From: an uncultured Lachnospira sp.
GTDB lineage: Bacteria > Bacillota > Clostridia > Lachnospirales > Lachnospiraceae
Reading direction: 5' to 3'
DNA: 61,404 bases
Assembly: GCA_910585095.1 (NCBI GenBank)
Contig: CAJUBU010000010.1
Coordinates: 65,733-127,136, forward strand
A program made the position numbers and the translations under genes. The notes under the pieces are model-generated. The model had not been told where the DNA came from, made no database searches, and worked only from the letters and a program-made list of their open reading frames with translations. Each line of letters starts with the position of its first letter. The stretch's first letter is position 1. Shown here one piece after another: positions 7,720 through 16,728 of this stretch.

Positions 7720-9147
7720 TTATGGCTTTAATAAACATATCATAATGGCAGTTATCATAATAAACAAACTGCATTGAACGGTCACAATCAAGCACAACAA
7801 TCCTAATATATTTCCAGATGTATCTATAATTGAAATAAATTGCTTATCTGCCAATGGCTCAATTACAGCCGCCAGTATTTTTAACATACAAGTAATAGAT
7901 ATCAACTGAAGCAGCGGCGCGCTGACGGTTATTATAAGAACAAGGATTCCAGCTATACCCACTGCATTTTTTATAACATTTCCTGCTGCCATAACCGTTT
8001 GAGAAACTGCTTCTATCGAATCGCCAACCGCTGGAATAAATTTAGCGGATTTATAAAACAAATTTTTTTTAACCGTGTCTGTCGATTGTCCTAAAATCGT
8101 CTTGACACAGCTCAATCCCGAAAATACGGTCAATACTAATTTGCAGCAAAATTTTACAGCCCGTGTCAAAATTTCTCCCAATTTTGTAAATCGTCCGCCC
8201 TCTGTAAGTATATTTACCATTGATATCATATAGGTAGCTCTTACCACATTAATTAAAATATCTTTAAATAAAACATTGACCGCTGTAACCATCATCATCA
8301 CTACTTCATAATAAACACCGCTGCTGATACTGCCTGTAACTGCCGCAATCAGCGGCAGTAAAACGGGGATAATTGCCATATACAAATCAACCGTTGAATG
8401 AATTGCTTTATAACTGATTGATACAGCAGATTTAAATATGGAATAAACAGTAATTATCATTATCGCATATACGATAAAAAGTGAGATATCACTTACCTGT
8501 TTATTGTTGTTATCAGGTAAAAGAATCTTTAGTGAAGCTGAAAAAACAGCAAGAAATAAGATATTTAAGATATATGATTGATTACTTATAATTTCATTAA
8601 AAATGGATTGGATAGCCTGTCTTATTAATCCTTGTGCCTCAAAATCATTATTGCATATATCCTTTACAATATTTTTAAAAGAAAATCCATTGTAATTACT
8701 ATTTTCAAGTATGCGGTCAATCTCCGAAAAATCCAAATCCTCAATTTCTGGTGTTGCAGCGCTTACTGTCATAAGAGTCATATCAAATAAACTGCATATA
8801 ACAGGAAAACTGATTGCTGCTATTGTGATTTTACAAAACAGCTCAATCTGCCCTGCAAGCGCATTGTATCCGCTATCTTTACATAAATCCGATGCAAACT
8901 GCGTCACATAGGTAATACCAATAATTTTAATTAAAAGCGCTATATAATCCTGTCCATAATTTACAATTGCCTGCATTCTTGTGAGTTGTGCAATAATTCC
9001 AGATATACGTCCTGATAAAATATAGATAACCAGCACAGAAAATGTCATAATAAGAACGATATGCAGCTGGCTTCCTGCACTTTTTAAAATGGAAATCAGA
9101 TAGACTACACTGATTGCCAATGCCGCAACTTTAATAATTTCTATCAA
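7720..9147 (-). CDS. spoIIIAD-spoIIIAE: Fused stage III sporulation proteins AD and AE
   Basis: One 475-residue frame covers what are two genes in Bacillus. Residues 1-133 are SpoIIIAD-like: several membrane helices with LLIKIIGITYVTQFASDLCKDSGYNALAGQIEL. From about residue 135 the sequence is SpoIIIAE-like: an acidic N-terminal segment (TPEIEDLDFSEIDRILE), then a polytopic domain with VDLYMAIIPVLLPLIAAVTG, KSAKFIPAVGDSIEAVSQTVMAAG and NAVGIAGILVLIITVSAP. The last SpoIIIAD helix takes the place of the SpoIIIAE signal peptide, which is missing. The start is TTG after AGGTGGGG. In the family, AE interacts with several SpoIIIA partners and SpoIIIJ. A base-call error that removed a stop codon cannot be excluded, but the frame reads smoothly through the junction. 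Confidence 0.88.
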   Translation of the reverse strand: MIEIIKVAALAISVVYLISILKSAGSQLHIVLIMTFSVLVIYILSGRISGIIAQLTRMQAIVNYGQDYIALLIKIIGITYVTQFASDLCKDSGYNALAGQIELFCKITIAAISFPVICSLFDMTLMTVSAATPEIEDLDFSEIDRILENSNYNGFSFKNIVKDICNNDFEAQGLIRQAIQSIFNEIISNQSYILNILFLAVFSASLKILLPDNNNKQVSDISLFIVYAIMIITVYSIFKSAVSISYKAIHSTVDLYMAIIPVLLPLIAAVTGSISSGVYYEVVMMMVTAVNVLFKDILINVVRATYMISMVNILTEGGRFTKLGEILTRAVKFCCKLVLTVFSGLSCVKTILGQSTDTVKKNLFYKSAKFIPAVGDSIEAVSQTVMAAGNVIKNAVGIAGILVLIITVSAPLLQLISITCMLKILAAVIEPLADKQFISIIDTSGNILGLLCLIVTVQCSLFIMITAIMICLLKP

Positions 9148-9197
9148 AACCCCACCTGCCTTACTGTCTTAAAACTGAACAATCTTGTCTTGTTATA

Positions 9198-9392
9198 TTA
9201 TAATTGAAACATTTTTTTCATCGTTTCAAACAACTCAACAATATATGGGATAATCCAGTATAATACCAATAACAACCCTGCAAGGCTTGTAAGAAAGGCA
9301 TGTTCTTCTCTTCCGCTATGCTTTAGCACTTGACTTAACACCGATACAAGTATACCCACCGCCGCTATTTTAAATATAATACTCACTTCCAT
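9198..9392 (-). CDS. spoIIIAC: Stage III sporulation protein AC
   Basis: A 64-residue protein of two membrane helices, starting MEVSIIFKIAAVGILVSVLS and containing the family pattern SGREEHAFLTSLAGLLLVLYWIIPYI between residues 26 and 51. It is the normal length for SpoIIIAC. GGAGG lies seven bases before the ATG. It lies between spoIIIAB and the AD-AE fusion. Confidence 0.93.
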   Translation of the reverse strand: MEVSIIFKIAAVGILVSVLSQVLKHSGREEHAFLTSLAGLLLVLYWIIPYIVELFETMKKMFQL

Positions 9393-9411
9393 CTCAGGCC
9401 TCCAATCCGTA

Positions 9412-9936
9412 TTATAATAAAAGTATCACAATAATTATCCCTGCTGCTATTGAGGTACATTGATAAATTCTGCATTTGTTATTAACACCTGATTTGGCTT
9501 CAGCAATAATATCATTTAAACGACAGCAAATATTTTCTATATGTTTAATCTGCATATCTTTATCCAGATGCAGCGGCAATTCACCAATTTCACATAAAAC
9601 TTCACAGTCACTTTCTGTAAGATAAATTTCTTTTACATAGGTATAAATAAGTCTTTTCCACAATTCAGAAAAAACAACAAACTCGTCTTTATTTAAATCA
9701 ATGGAAAGCCTTTGATAAAAATTTTTCAAATAATCGTTATGACTTCCTCTTGCAATATTCATACATGCAGCAGGAAGGCTTGTCATTCCATAACGTATAT
9801 CTCCCGATAAAATATAAAGCGAAGAGACCATTGCAGATAACCGCTTAATTCTTGTCTTAGCCACATAGCTAAGACAAATTCCAGCTGTCACTGCTGTCAA
9901 TAAAATAATAACTGCTCCAACTATTCTAATAATCAT
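9412..9936 (-). CDS. spoIIIAB: Stage III sporulation protein AB
   Basis: A 174-residue SpoIIIAB with membrane helices at both ends (about 3-24 and 156-174) and a central helical domain containing RIKRLSAMVSSLYILSGDIRYGMTSLP, the family N-terminal pattern. SpoIIIAB resembles type II secretion GspF proteins and is the expected membrane partner of the ATPase SpoIIIAA. Its ATG directly follows the spoIIIAA stop codon (TAAATG) with no clear ribosome binding site, so reinitiation from spoIIIAA is likely. Confidence 0.92.
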   Translation of the reverse strand: MIIRIVGAVIILLTAVTAGICLSYVAKTRIKRLSAMVSSLYILSGDIRYGMTSLPAACMNIARGSHNDYLKNFYQRLSIDLNKDEFVVFSELWKRLIYTYVKEIYLTESDCEVLCEIGELPLHLDKDMQIKHIENICCRLNDIIAEAKSGVNNKCRIYQCTSIAAGIIIVILLL

Positions 9937-10839
9937 TTATGTATTCACCATACTTTCTATTGTTCCCACACCTTTTTTCCCAGACAAAACAATTACTTTT
10001 GTAAACCCGTTATGTCCTATCATTTCTTTAAGCTCTTTTCTGTTACAGCAATCCTGCAAATCATACCCATGTATCGTTGCAATCACTTTACACCCACAGT
10101 GAATTACTTGTTTTACTGCTTCAATATCCTGCACACCTCCCAACTCATCAATAGCAATCACTTCTGGCGACATTGCCCTTAACGCCAGTATCATGCCTTG
10201 ACTTTTGGGGGCAAGGTCTAAAACATCGGTTCTTTGTCCTACATCATTTTGAGGAATCCCCTCAAAACTTGCTGCTATTTCTGAACGTTCATCAATCAAT
10301 GCCACCTTTCTTGGCATACAATCTATTCCATTTGAAATGTTCCTTATAATATCTCGAAGCAATGTTGTTTTTCCACAGTTTGGCGGGGAGATAATCAATG
10401 TGTTATGCACACTGCCATCATATATAAAAGGTATCACATTCCTCGCACAGCCAAGTATTTGATGTGCCACTCTTATATTGATAAATGTTATATTTTTTTG
10501 TCCTGAAATTGCGCCATTTTCAACAATTGCCTGCCCCATAACACCAACCCTATGACCTCCTTTCACTGTGACAAATCCCATCCGAATACTATCCTGATAA
10601 GCGTATATGGAATATTTTGTTATCATTTGCAGGCAATAATTAATATCTTCTGATGTAATATGAATATTTCCAATAATATACTCTTTTCCATATTCATATT
10701 TTATTATCACGCTCTGATTAATTCTCAAATGTATTTCTGTCAGTTTGCTGTAAGCAAGACCATTTCGCTTAATAATATCGTTTACTTCACATTTTACTCT
10801 CTCTGGTAATATACGTAATATTTGTGCAATATTGTCCAT
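9937..10839 (-). CDS. spoIIIAA: Stage III sporulation protein AA (ATPase)
   Basis: A 300-residue secretion-type ATPase. The N-terminal domain carries ILRILPERV and RVGVMGQAI; the P-loop is SPPNCGKTTLLRDI (about 172-185), the Walker B region is VIAIDELGG, and ALIDERSEIAAS is also typical. It is thought to power the SpoIIIA-SpoIIQ channel that feeds the forespore. The ATG directly follows a run of seven T with no visible Shine-Dalgarno sequence. A sigma-E-like promoter lies 30-60 bases upstream, inside a terminator hairpin. Confidence 0.94.
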   Translation of the reverse strand: MDNIAQILRILPERVKCEVNDIIKRNGLAYSKLTEIHLRINQSVIIKYEYGKEYIIGNIHITSEDINYCLQMITKYSIYAYQDSIRMGFVTVKGGHRVGVMGQAIVENGAISGQKNITFINIRVAHQILGCARNVIPFIYDGSVHNTLIISPPNCGKTTLLRDIIRNISNGIDCMPRKVALIDERSEIAASFEGIPQNDVGQRTDVLDLAPKSQGMILALRAMSPEVIAIDELGGVQDIEAVKQVIHCGCKVIATIHGYDLQDCCNRKELKEMIGHNGFTKVIVLSGKKGVGTIESMVNT

Positions 10840-10841
10840 AA

Positions 10842-10895
10842 AAAAACAGCTTGTTTCTATTGTTTTTCACAATATATGAACAAGCCGTTTTTTTT
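10842..10895 (-). terminator. Terminator between ABC permease and spoIIIAA
   Basis: On the minus strand AAAAAACGGCTTGTT pairs with AACAAGCTGTTTTTT around a loop that holds a smaller ATTGT/ACAAT stem. The stem is followed by a T run that abuts the spoIIIAA ATG. Reading from the permease gene into spoIIIAA would meet this terminator; the structure is also nearly symmetric and could act in both directions. Confidence 0.75.
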
Positions 10896-10899
10896 ATTC
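10871..10899 (-). promoter_or_regulatory. Sigma-E-like promoter of the spoIIIA operon
   Basis: On the minus strand GAATAAAA (10892-10899) and CATATATT (10871-10878) are 13 bases apart; each differs by one base from the sigma-E consensus boxes GhATAwwT and CATACAhT as I recall them. Transcription would begin near 10864, inside the loop of the terminator hairpin. Sigma-E control is established for spoIIIA in Bacillus. Confidence 0.6.
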
Positions 10900-10924
10900 C
10901 AATATAAAATTTTTCACATATATT

Positions 10925-13627
10925 TTACTCAATTGATTTTAATGACTCAACCATCTTAACACGCCTTAACTTTCCATACATCGCCACATTGACAATCATT
11001 GAAAATACAATAGTCAACGCAACAGAATATACAAAACTTAAGGGCTTAACCGCATTGCCAAACATAATATTATCCATCTCAACTGTTGTCATAATATAAT
11101 TGTGCAGCGCCATACCTAACACTAACCCAACCAAAGCGCCAATAATGGATATTAATATATTCTCTCTATATACATAAGATGCAACTTCTAAATCATAGAA
11201 CCCAAGCACTTTAATTGTAGCAATTTCGCGGATTCTCTCAGATATATTAACATTGGTAAGATTATATAACACAATAAAAGACAAGATAGCTGCCGACAAT
11301 ATCAACACATAGGTTACAAGATTCATTGTCTGAATCATATTTTCAAACTTTGTAATATTAGCCGTTGAAAATGTAATACTGTCCACATCTTCCATAGCCA
11401 GATAATCACTCCCTATCTGGCTTTCTAGTTCCTCATCAGAATTATAAACATTTGCAATAATACAGTTATTACTATAATCATCTCCTGTCACTTCTTGATA
11501 ATATTGTTTTGTTATATATATACTATTAAATGTATACATCTCTACAATATGAGCAATTTTCATTGGTATGCGTTTTTCGTCCTCATCTGTAACATAAATG
11601 GTATCCCCTTCTTTTATGCCCAAATCTTTTGCCAGCTTTTCTGTTATACATATTCCACTATTATCAAGGTGATATGTGGTATTAGTATTGCGCTTTCTTA
11701 ACAGTACAAATTTTTCAAAAGCAGAAACATCATCAACCACATTCATATTAATATTTTCTTTTTCAACAAAATTTTTATCACTCAACTGTTCTAAATTGCT
11801 TGCTTTGGCTGTATAGCTATACTGTGCCGAATACTCATTAATTCTGGTATCCTCTTTTACAGCATCGTATATAGAATCATCACTATACATAATCGTTAAA
11901 TTATACTTTAAGATTTCCTCATACTGTTTTACAATAAGAGTAGAAATACTATCCTTAATTCCAAATCCCGCATACATCAACGCACAGCCGCCTGCTACCC
12001 CGACAACAGTCATAAAAAAGCGTTTCTTATATCGAAAAAGGTTTCTTGCTGTAACCTTACTTGAAAAGGACATATGCTTCCATAAAAAACCAATATGCTC
12101 AAGAACTATCTTTTTTCCTTTTTTTGGCGCCTTTGGACGCATAAGCTGTGACGGAACTTCGGACAATTCACTGTAACAAGCATATATCGTCGCAAGCACA
12201 ATCACCGCTATCATGGAAAGAATCGCTACCAAGGATAAAATATAATGGTCTCCATACTGTATACCTGGCATATAGTAAATGATATTCCAGCAATTATAAA
12301 TAATATATGGAAACAGCTTTAATCCGACAATACATCCTATCACACCGCCAAGTGCTGAAGCTGTAAAAGAATAGATAATATATTTCATCGCAATGGTATT
12401 TTTAGAATAACCCAATGCCTTATATGTTCCTATCAATTCGCGCTGTTCGTCAACCATTCTTGTCATTGTTGTAAGACAAACTAACGCTGCTACTAAAATA
12501 AAAAATATGGGGAATACAATCGCTATTTTATCCATTCTATCAGCACTTGACTGATATTCTCTAAAAGAATAACTCGAATCACGATCTAGCACATACCATT
12601 CCCAATCTTTACTGGATTCTTTTAAATCCGTTTTCAAATCATCAAAATAATCGTCAATTTCGCTGGTATCAAAATTTTTAATACTCTCCTCAACAGCACT
12701 TTCTATCATGGATTCAACCATACCAGACACATCAATACCTGGATAAAAAGCCTGATAACTTCCTGTAATTTCTTCCTCCACTCCCTTTCGTATTGTCTGA
12801 TACGCCTCGTCTAACGCCTCATCTTTCTTTCTGTCAATCTCTTTAAGATTATCATTCACTCTTAACTCAACTGCCGAATCATGTATATTTTCAATCTTTT
12901 CTTTTACAATACCCACACAGTCAAAATATTCGTCCAAATATGTGTTGTACGATTTTGCGCCATCAACGGTTGCAAAAATTTCAGTATAATATTCTTCTAC
13001 AAAATCACCGTTTGGAATCATCATTGCAAAATTTACTTTGCCGCTGCCAATATCGCTTTGTCCAATATCATAACTCACATAGTAAGGTGTATAAACAATA
13101 CCCACAATCTCAAATTCCGTCACTTTTAATGTATCCAAAATATCTTTATCTCTGTCGGCTGAAACCGTTAATTTATCACCAATATGAATACTATCCTCGT
13201 AAAAATCAGAAAAGCGTATCACACACTCCCCTGACTTTTGAGGCAGTCTGCCTTCCTTTATTCGCAACTGATTAATATAATCCTTATTATCACTATTTAA
13301 ATTGGCATCTGGAACAGTCATAACACGCACGGTATTTTGTGTGCCATCTATATTGGATATAACATCGGTCGTATGTGTTGCAAAAAATCCATCAATGCCA
13401 TCAACCTCTTTTATCTTTTGCACCTCATCTTCTGTAAAGCCAACATTAGAAACAATCCTCAAGTCATATAAATTATAATCATCATAATACACATCAGAAG
13501 AATACTTCATATCACCCGAAGAAGCGGTAACACCCGCAAAAAAAGCTACACCTACAATCGTAATCGCAAATATAGCAAAAAAACGTCCCAGCGACGACTT
13601 AATCTCTCTCAATGTATCCTTTAACAT
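10925..13627 (-). CDS. ABC transporter permease, FtsX/MacB-like, 900 residues
   Basis: A large permease with an N-terminal membrane helix (about 17-37), a long extracytoplasmic domain (about 40-360) that is acidic and partly helical, an FtsX domain with three helices (about 365-480), a second extracytoplasmic domain (about 540-760), and a second FtsX domain (about 770-895, TNVNISERIREIATIKVLGF). The RELIGTYKALGYSKNTI and EIATIKVLGF segments are the coupling motifs that contact the ATPase. Such mechanotransmission transporters export peptides or lipoproteins or resist antimicrobial peptides; the substrate is unknown. The start codon lacks a strong ribosome binding site, although AAAGGAGGATG occurs about 75 bases upstream. 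It lies 299 bases after its ATPase partner. Confidence 0.85.
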   Translation of the reverse strand: MLKDTLREIKSSLGRFFAIFAITIVGVAFFAGVTASSGDMKYSSDVYYDDYNLYDLRIVSNVGFTEDEVQKIKEVDGIDGFFATHTTDVISNIDGTQNTVRVMTVPDANLNSDNKDYINQLRIKEGRLPQKSGECVIRFSDFYEDSIHIGDKLTVSADRDKDILDTLKVTEFEIVGIVYTPYYVSYDIGQSDIGSGKVNFAMMIPNGDFVEEYYTEIFATVDGAKSYNTYLDEYFDCVGIVKEKIENIHDSAVELRVNDNLKEIDRKKDEALDEAYQTIRKGVEEEITGSYQAFYPGIDVSGMVESMIESAVEESIKNFDTSEIDDYFDDLKTDLKESSKDWEWYVLDRDSSYSFREYQSSADRMDKIAIVFPIFFILVAALVCLTTMTRMVDEQRELIGTYKALGYSKNTIAMKYIIYSFTASALGGVIGCIVGLKLFPYIIYNCWNIIYYMPGIQYGDHYILSLVAILSMIAVIVLATIYACYSELSEVPSQLMRPKAPKKGKKIVLEHIGFLWKHMSFSSKVTARNLFRYKKRFFMTVVGVAGGCALMYAGFGIKDSISTLIVKQYEEILKYNLTIMYSDDSIYDAVKEDTRINEYSAQYSYTAKASNLEQLSDKNFVEKENINMNVVDDVSAFEKFVLLRKRNTNTTYHLDNSGICITEKLAKDLGIKEGDTIYVTDEDEKRIPMKIAHIVEMYTFNSIYITKQYYQEVTGDDYSNNCIIANVYNSDEELESQIGSDYLAMEDVDSITFSTANITKFENMIQTMNLVTYVLILSAAILSFIVLYNLTNVNISERIREIATIKVLGFYDLEVASYVYRENILISIIGALVGLVLGMALHNYIMTTVEMDNIMFGNAVKPLSFVYSVALTIVFSMIVNVAMYGKLRRVKMVESLKSIE

Positions 13628-13680
13628 ATCATTGTTACTAAAAACTTATAAAAAGCTTATATTATTATTTGCTCTTTACA

Positions 13681-13703
13681 ATGTTACTCGTTTTTTGTAA
13701 CAT
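13681..13703. other. Palindrome and AAGGAGG site upstream of the permease
   Basis: ATGTTAC and GTAACAT face each other around TCGTTTTTT. On the minus strand AAAAGGAGG directly touches an ATG that opens a 12-codon frame (MLQKTSNIVKSK). The spacing is too short for a normal start, so the function is unclear. The rest of the 299-base gap contains only the tandem hairpins listed next. Confidence 0.3.
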
Positions 13704-13881
13704 CCTCCTTTTACTATTTATTATATATTTTTAATATACAGCGCTGTAACTTACACTTTTCTTTTTTGCCACATTGGTTAAAAATGCGACTTTCCTGTTT
13801 AAAAAAGACCATAAAATGACAATAAAATTGTACATAAACAGAAAAGTAACCCGTTTTCTTTGCAAATTCTTCCTGTCCACA

Positions 13882-13924
13882 GCAAGTTTGTTATACAAAC
13901 TTGCAAGAGTTGTTTACAACTCTT
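13882..13924 (-). other. Two back-to-back perfect hairpins after the ABC ATPase gene
   Basis: 13882-13904 is a 10-bp palindrome (GCAAGTTTGT and ACAAACTTGC, 3-base loop) and 13905-13924 is a 9-bp palindrome (AAGAGTTGT and ACAACTCTT, 2-base loop). They begin a few bases after the ATPase stop. On the minus strand neither is followed by a T tract, so they look like RNA-stability or processing elements rather than simple terminators. Confidence 0.6.
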
Positions 13925-13926
13925 TT

Positions 13927-14628
13927 TTACCATTCAATCTCCTCAACAGGTGTTGGATTATCATTAACCGATATATCGCTAATCGCGCCATTTTTTACTT
14001 TAATAACTTTATTTCCCATTGGTGTCAATGCCATATTATGTGTAATTACAACCACGGTAACGCCATTGTTAATACACATATTTTGCAGTAGCTTTAATAC
14101 CGATTTTCCCGTCTGATAATCAAGCGCACCTGTTGGTTCATCACATAAAAGCAGTTTTGGATTTTTTGCCAATGCTCTTGCAATCGCTACACGCTGCTGC
14201 TCCCCACCAGATAACTGCGAAGGAAAGTTATTCATTCGATGCTCCAATCCAACGGACACAATCGTTTCTTCTATATTTAGAGGATTTTTACAGATTTGCG
14301 TGGCAAGCTCAACATTTTCCTTCACGGTAAGATTTTGAACTAAATTGTAAAATTGAAAGACAAAACCTATATCATATCTTCTATAAGTTGTCAATTTTTT
14401 AGCATTAAACTTGTCCACTCGCTGTGAATCAACAATAATCTTTCCAGTTGTTGAAGAATCCATTCCTCCAAGTAAATTTAATATGGTACTTTTTCCAGCT
14501 CCGCTTGGTCCTGCTATAACGGCAAAATCCCCTTTATCAATCGAAAAAGTGGCACCATTTAGTGCTTTGATTTTCACATCACCCATCTTGTATATTTTAT
14601 GCACATTTTCAAATTCAATATAACTCAT
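13927..14628 (-). CDS. ABC transporter ATP-binding protein, MacB/LolD type
   Basis: A 233-residue ATPase with Walker A GPSGAGKSTILNLLGG (about 39-54), Q-loop FVFQFYNLVQNLTVKENVE, signature LSGGEQQRVAIARALA, Walker B LLLCDEPTGALD and the H-loop histidine in VVVITHNMAL. The LNLLGGMD and STTGKI segments are typical of ATPases that pair with FtsX-type permeases, here the downstream gene. Its start is followed upstream by a 63-base region shared with the divergent D-Ala-D-Ala carboxypeptidase gene. Confidence 0.93.
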   Translation of the reverse strand: MSYIEFENVHKIYKMGDVKIKALNGATFSIDKGDFAVIAGPSGAGKSTILNLLGGMDSSTTGKIIVDSQRVDKFNAKKLTTYRRYDIGFVFQFYNLVQNLTVKENVELATQICKNPLNIEETIVSVGLEHRMNNFPSQLSGGEQQRVAIARALAKNPKLLLCDEPTGALDYQTGKSVLKLLQNMCINNGVTVVVITHNMALTPMGNKVIKVKNGAISDISVNDNPTPVEEIEW

Positions 14629-14691
14629 AAAATCTTATCCTCTCAAATAAACATATTATAAGCATTATATCATAGCAAGTAAAAATAAAAT

Positions 14692-15981
14692 ATGAAATAT
14701 TTGAAAAAAAATGTTAGTTTAATATTAAAAACTGTTACACTGATACTGATTTTTAATTTTGTCTTCTGTACAACTTACACATATGCCGACAATGAAAAAA
14801 TGGATTTATTTGCAAAATATGCTGCGCTTTTAGATGGTGAATCGGGGCGCGTGCTATATGGAAAAGATGAAAATACCCCTGTTCCTATGGCTAGTACCAC
14901 AAAAATTATGACTTGTATTATTGCTCTGGAATATGCCGATTTAGATTTAATTTGTGAAACTTCAGCATATGCAGCTTCTATGCCTGACGTCAAATTAAAT
15001 GTCAATAAAAAAGATTACTTTAAACTAGAAGATTTACTGTACTCTCTGATGTTAAAATCGCACAATGACGCGGCTGTCGTTATCGCTGAAAATGTAGCAC
15101 AGCATTTTCTGCGCTCCAATCCTGAGGAATTTCCAGTCGAGGCAGGCACTCTTGCAGACAGACATATCAATGAATTGACAAAAGAAGATTCCAAAAAATT
15201 GGTTCATATATTTGCCACCTTAATGAATAAAAAAGCCGCCAGTTTAGGTTGTGAAAATACATATTTTATAACGCCAAATGGTCTTGACGCCAGCGACGAA
15301 CAGGGTATACATTCCACCACAGCAAGAGATTTAGCCGTTATTATGTCATATTGTATCAATAATAGTAAATTTCTTGATATTACTCAAACACAATCGCACT
15401 CTTTTTCTTCTTACAATAAAGAACAATCTGTTCTTAGAAGTTTCTCTGTAGGTAATGCCAATGCTTTTTTGTCGATGTATACTAATATTATCTCTGGAAA
15501 AACAGGATTTACATGCGATGCAGGATATTGCTATGTATGTGCATACAAAGATGACAATCGCACATTTATTGTAGCTTTACTGGCTTGTGGCTGGCCAAAC
15601 AACAAAACTTACAAATGGAAAGATTCAAAAAAATTATTGGACTATGGACGGGAAAAATATAATATCCAAACAATATATGATAAAGATTCTCCCCTAGAGC
15701 CGTTATCTGTGTGGGATGGATTAAAATACCATGAATTTATGCCCTACGCAGACATCAATGAAAATCTACAGCTTCTTTTGTCGGATAAAGACAATGTTAA
15801 TGTCACCATCAATTATAATGATGTTCAATTGCCAATATCTAAAAATGATATTGTTGGTAATATAAAAATTTATATCAATGATAAAATATGGAATATTATT
15901 GATATTAAATCCGATACAGATATTAAAAAATTAGAATTTAGAGACTATTTTACAGAAATTTTAAATACGTTTCTTGGGTAA
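14692..15981 (+). CDS. D-alanyl-D-alanine carboxypeptidase (DacF-like, S11 family)
   Basis: A 429-residue penicillin-binding protein 5-type peptidase. A signal peptide (about 1-32, ending FCTTYTYA) is followed by the S11 domain with the three catalytic motifs STTK (near 68), SHN (near 121) and KTG (near 266), then HSTTARDLAVIMSYCI. The enzyme trims the terminal D-alanine of peptidoglycan stem peptides on the cell surface; DacB and DacF homologues act in spore cortex formation, but sporulation control is not proven here. The C-terminal 100 residues form the family beta domain, with no amphipathic anchor seen. No strong ribosome binding site precedes the ATG. Confidence 0.9.
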   Translation: MKYLKKNVSLILKTVTLILIFNFVFCTTYTYADNEKMDLFAKYAALLDGESGRVLYGKDENTPVPMASTTKIMTCIIALEYADLDLICETSAYAASMPDVKLNVNKKDYFKLEDLLYSLMLKSHNDAAVVIAENVAQHFLRSNPEEFPVEAGTLADRHINELTKEDSKKLVHIFATLMNKKAASLGCENTYFITPNGLDASDEQGIHSTTARDLAVIMSYCINNSKFLDITQTQSHSFSSYNKEQSVLRSFSVGNANAFLSMYTNIISGKTGFTCDAGYCYVCAYKDDNRTFIVALLACGWPNNKTYKWKDSKKLLDYGREKYNIQTIYDKDSPLEPLSVWDGLKYHEFMPYADINENLQLLLSDKDNVNVTINYNDVQLPISKNDIVGNIKIYINDKIWNIIDIKSDTDIKKLEFRDYFTEILNTFLG

Positions 15982-15995
15982 ATAAAATATATTTG

Positions 15996-16050
15996 TGAGC
16001 TGCTGCAATATAGAAATTTCGTACTTGATATAACCATTATCTAAACCAAA
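15996..16050 (+). repeat. Degenerate half copy of a MITE-like repeat
   Basis: GAGCTGCTGCAATATAGAA resembles the left end of the element at 20535-20632 (GAGCTGTTGCAAAATAGAA). No matching right end is evident. It occupies the convergent gap between the carboxypeptidase and clpP genes. Confidence 0.35.
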
Positions 16051-16143
16051 AATAATAATATCTCGTATTAAAAATTCTTTTTTGCACCAGCTCTTTATAA
16101 GATGCAATGCCGATTACAAATATCTACTTGACATCATATCTTT

Positions 16144-16728
16144 CTACCTTGAAATAATAGAATCAATCAGCCCATAATTTCGTGCTTCCTCTGCACTCAT
16201 AAAATGGTCTCTGTCTGTATCTCTTTCTATTTCCTCCATTGTATGTCCTGTATTTTGCGCTAAAATCTTATTCAATCGGCGTTTGCTTTTTTGCATATAA
16301 TCTGACATAATCTTGATATCGCTTGCAGGTCCCTTAATACCTCCACTGATAGCTGGCTGATGTATCATAATTTCAGCATTGGGCAGGGCAAACCGTTTTC
16401 CATGTGTGCCGCCCGCCAACAAAAAAGCCCCAAAACTTGCTGCAAGTCCCACACAAATTGTTGAGACATCACATTGAATATATTGCATAGTATCATAAAT
16501 TGCAAATCCAGCCGTTACCGAACCTCCTGGACTATGAATATAAAATTGAATATCTTTATTAGGGTCTTGTGATTCTAAAAAAAGCATTTGGGCAATAATT
16601 AAATTGGCACAATCATTGCTTACTTCCTCCCCTAAAAACACAATTCTATCCGACAGCAAACGAGAAAAAATATCATAACTTCTTTCCCCTCGACTAGTCT
16701 GTTCAATAACATAAGGAATTGTACTCAT
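16144..16728 (-). CDS. clpP: ClpP-family serine protease (paralogue)
   Basis: A 194-residue ClpP with an intact catalytic triad: Ser in GLAASFGAFLL (near 98), His in AEIMIHQP (near 123) and Asp in ERDTDRDHFMSAEEA (near 172). ClpP forms a tetradecamer that degrades proteins fed by Clp ATPases. It is not next to tig or clpX; instead its ATG overlaps the TGA of an AraC-type regulator by four bases, with GGAGG five bases upstream inside that gene. This context suggests a second, specially controlled ClpP. Confidence 0.92.
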   Translation of the reverse strand: MSTIPYVIEQTSRGERSYDIFSRLLSDRIVFLGEEVSNDCANLIIAQMLFLESQDPNKDIQFYIHSPGGSVTAGFAIYDTMQYIQCDVSTICVGLAASFGAFLLAGGTHGKRFALPNAEIMIHQPAISGGIKGPASDIKIMSDYMQKSKRRLNKILAQNTGHTMEEIERDTDRDHFMSAEEARNYGLIDSIISR

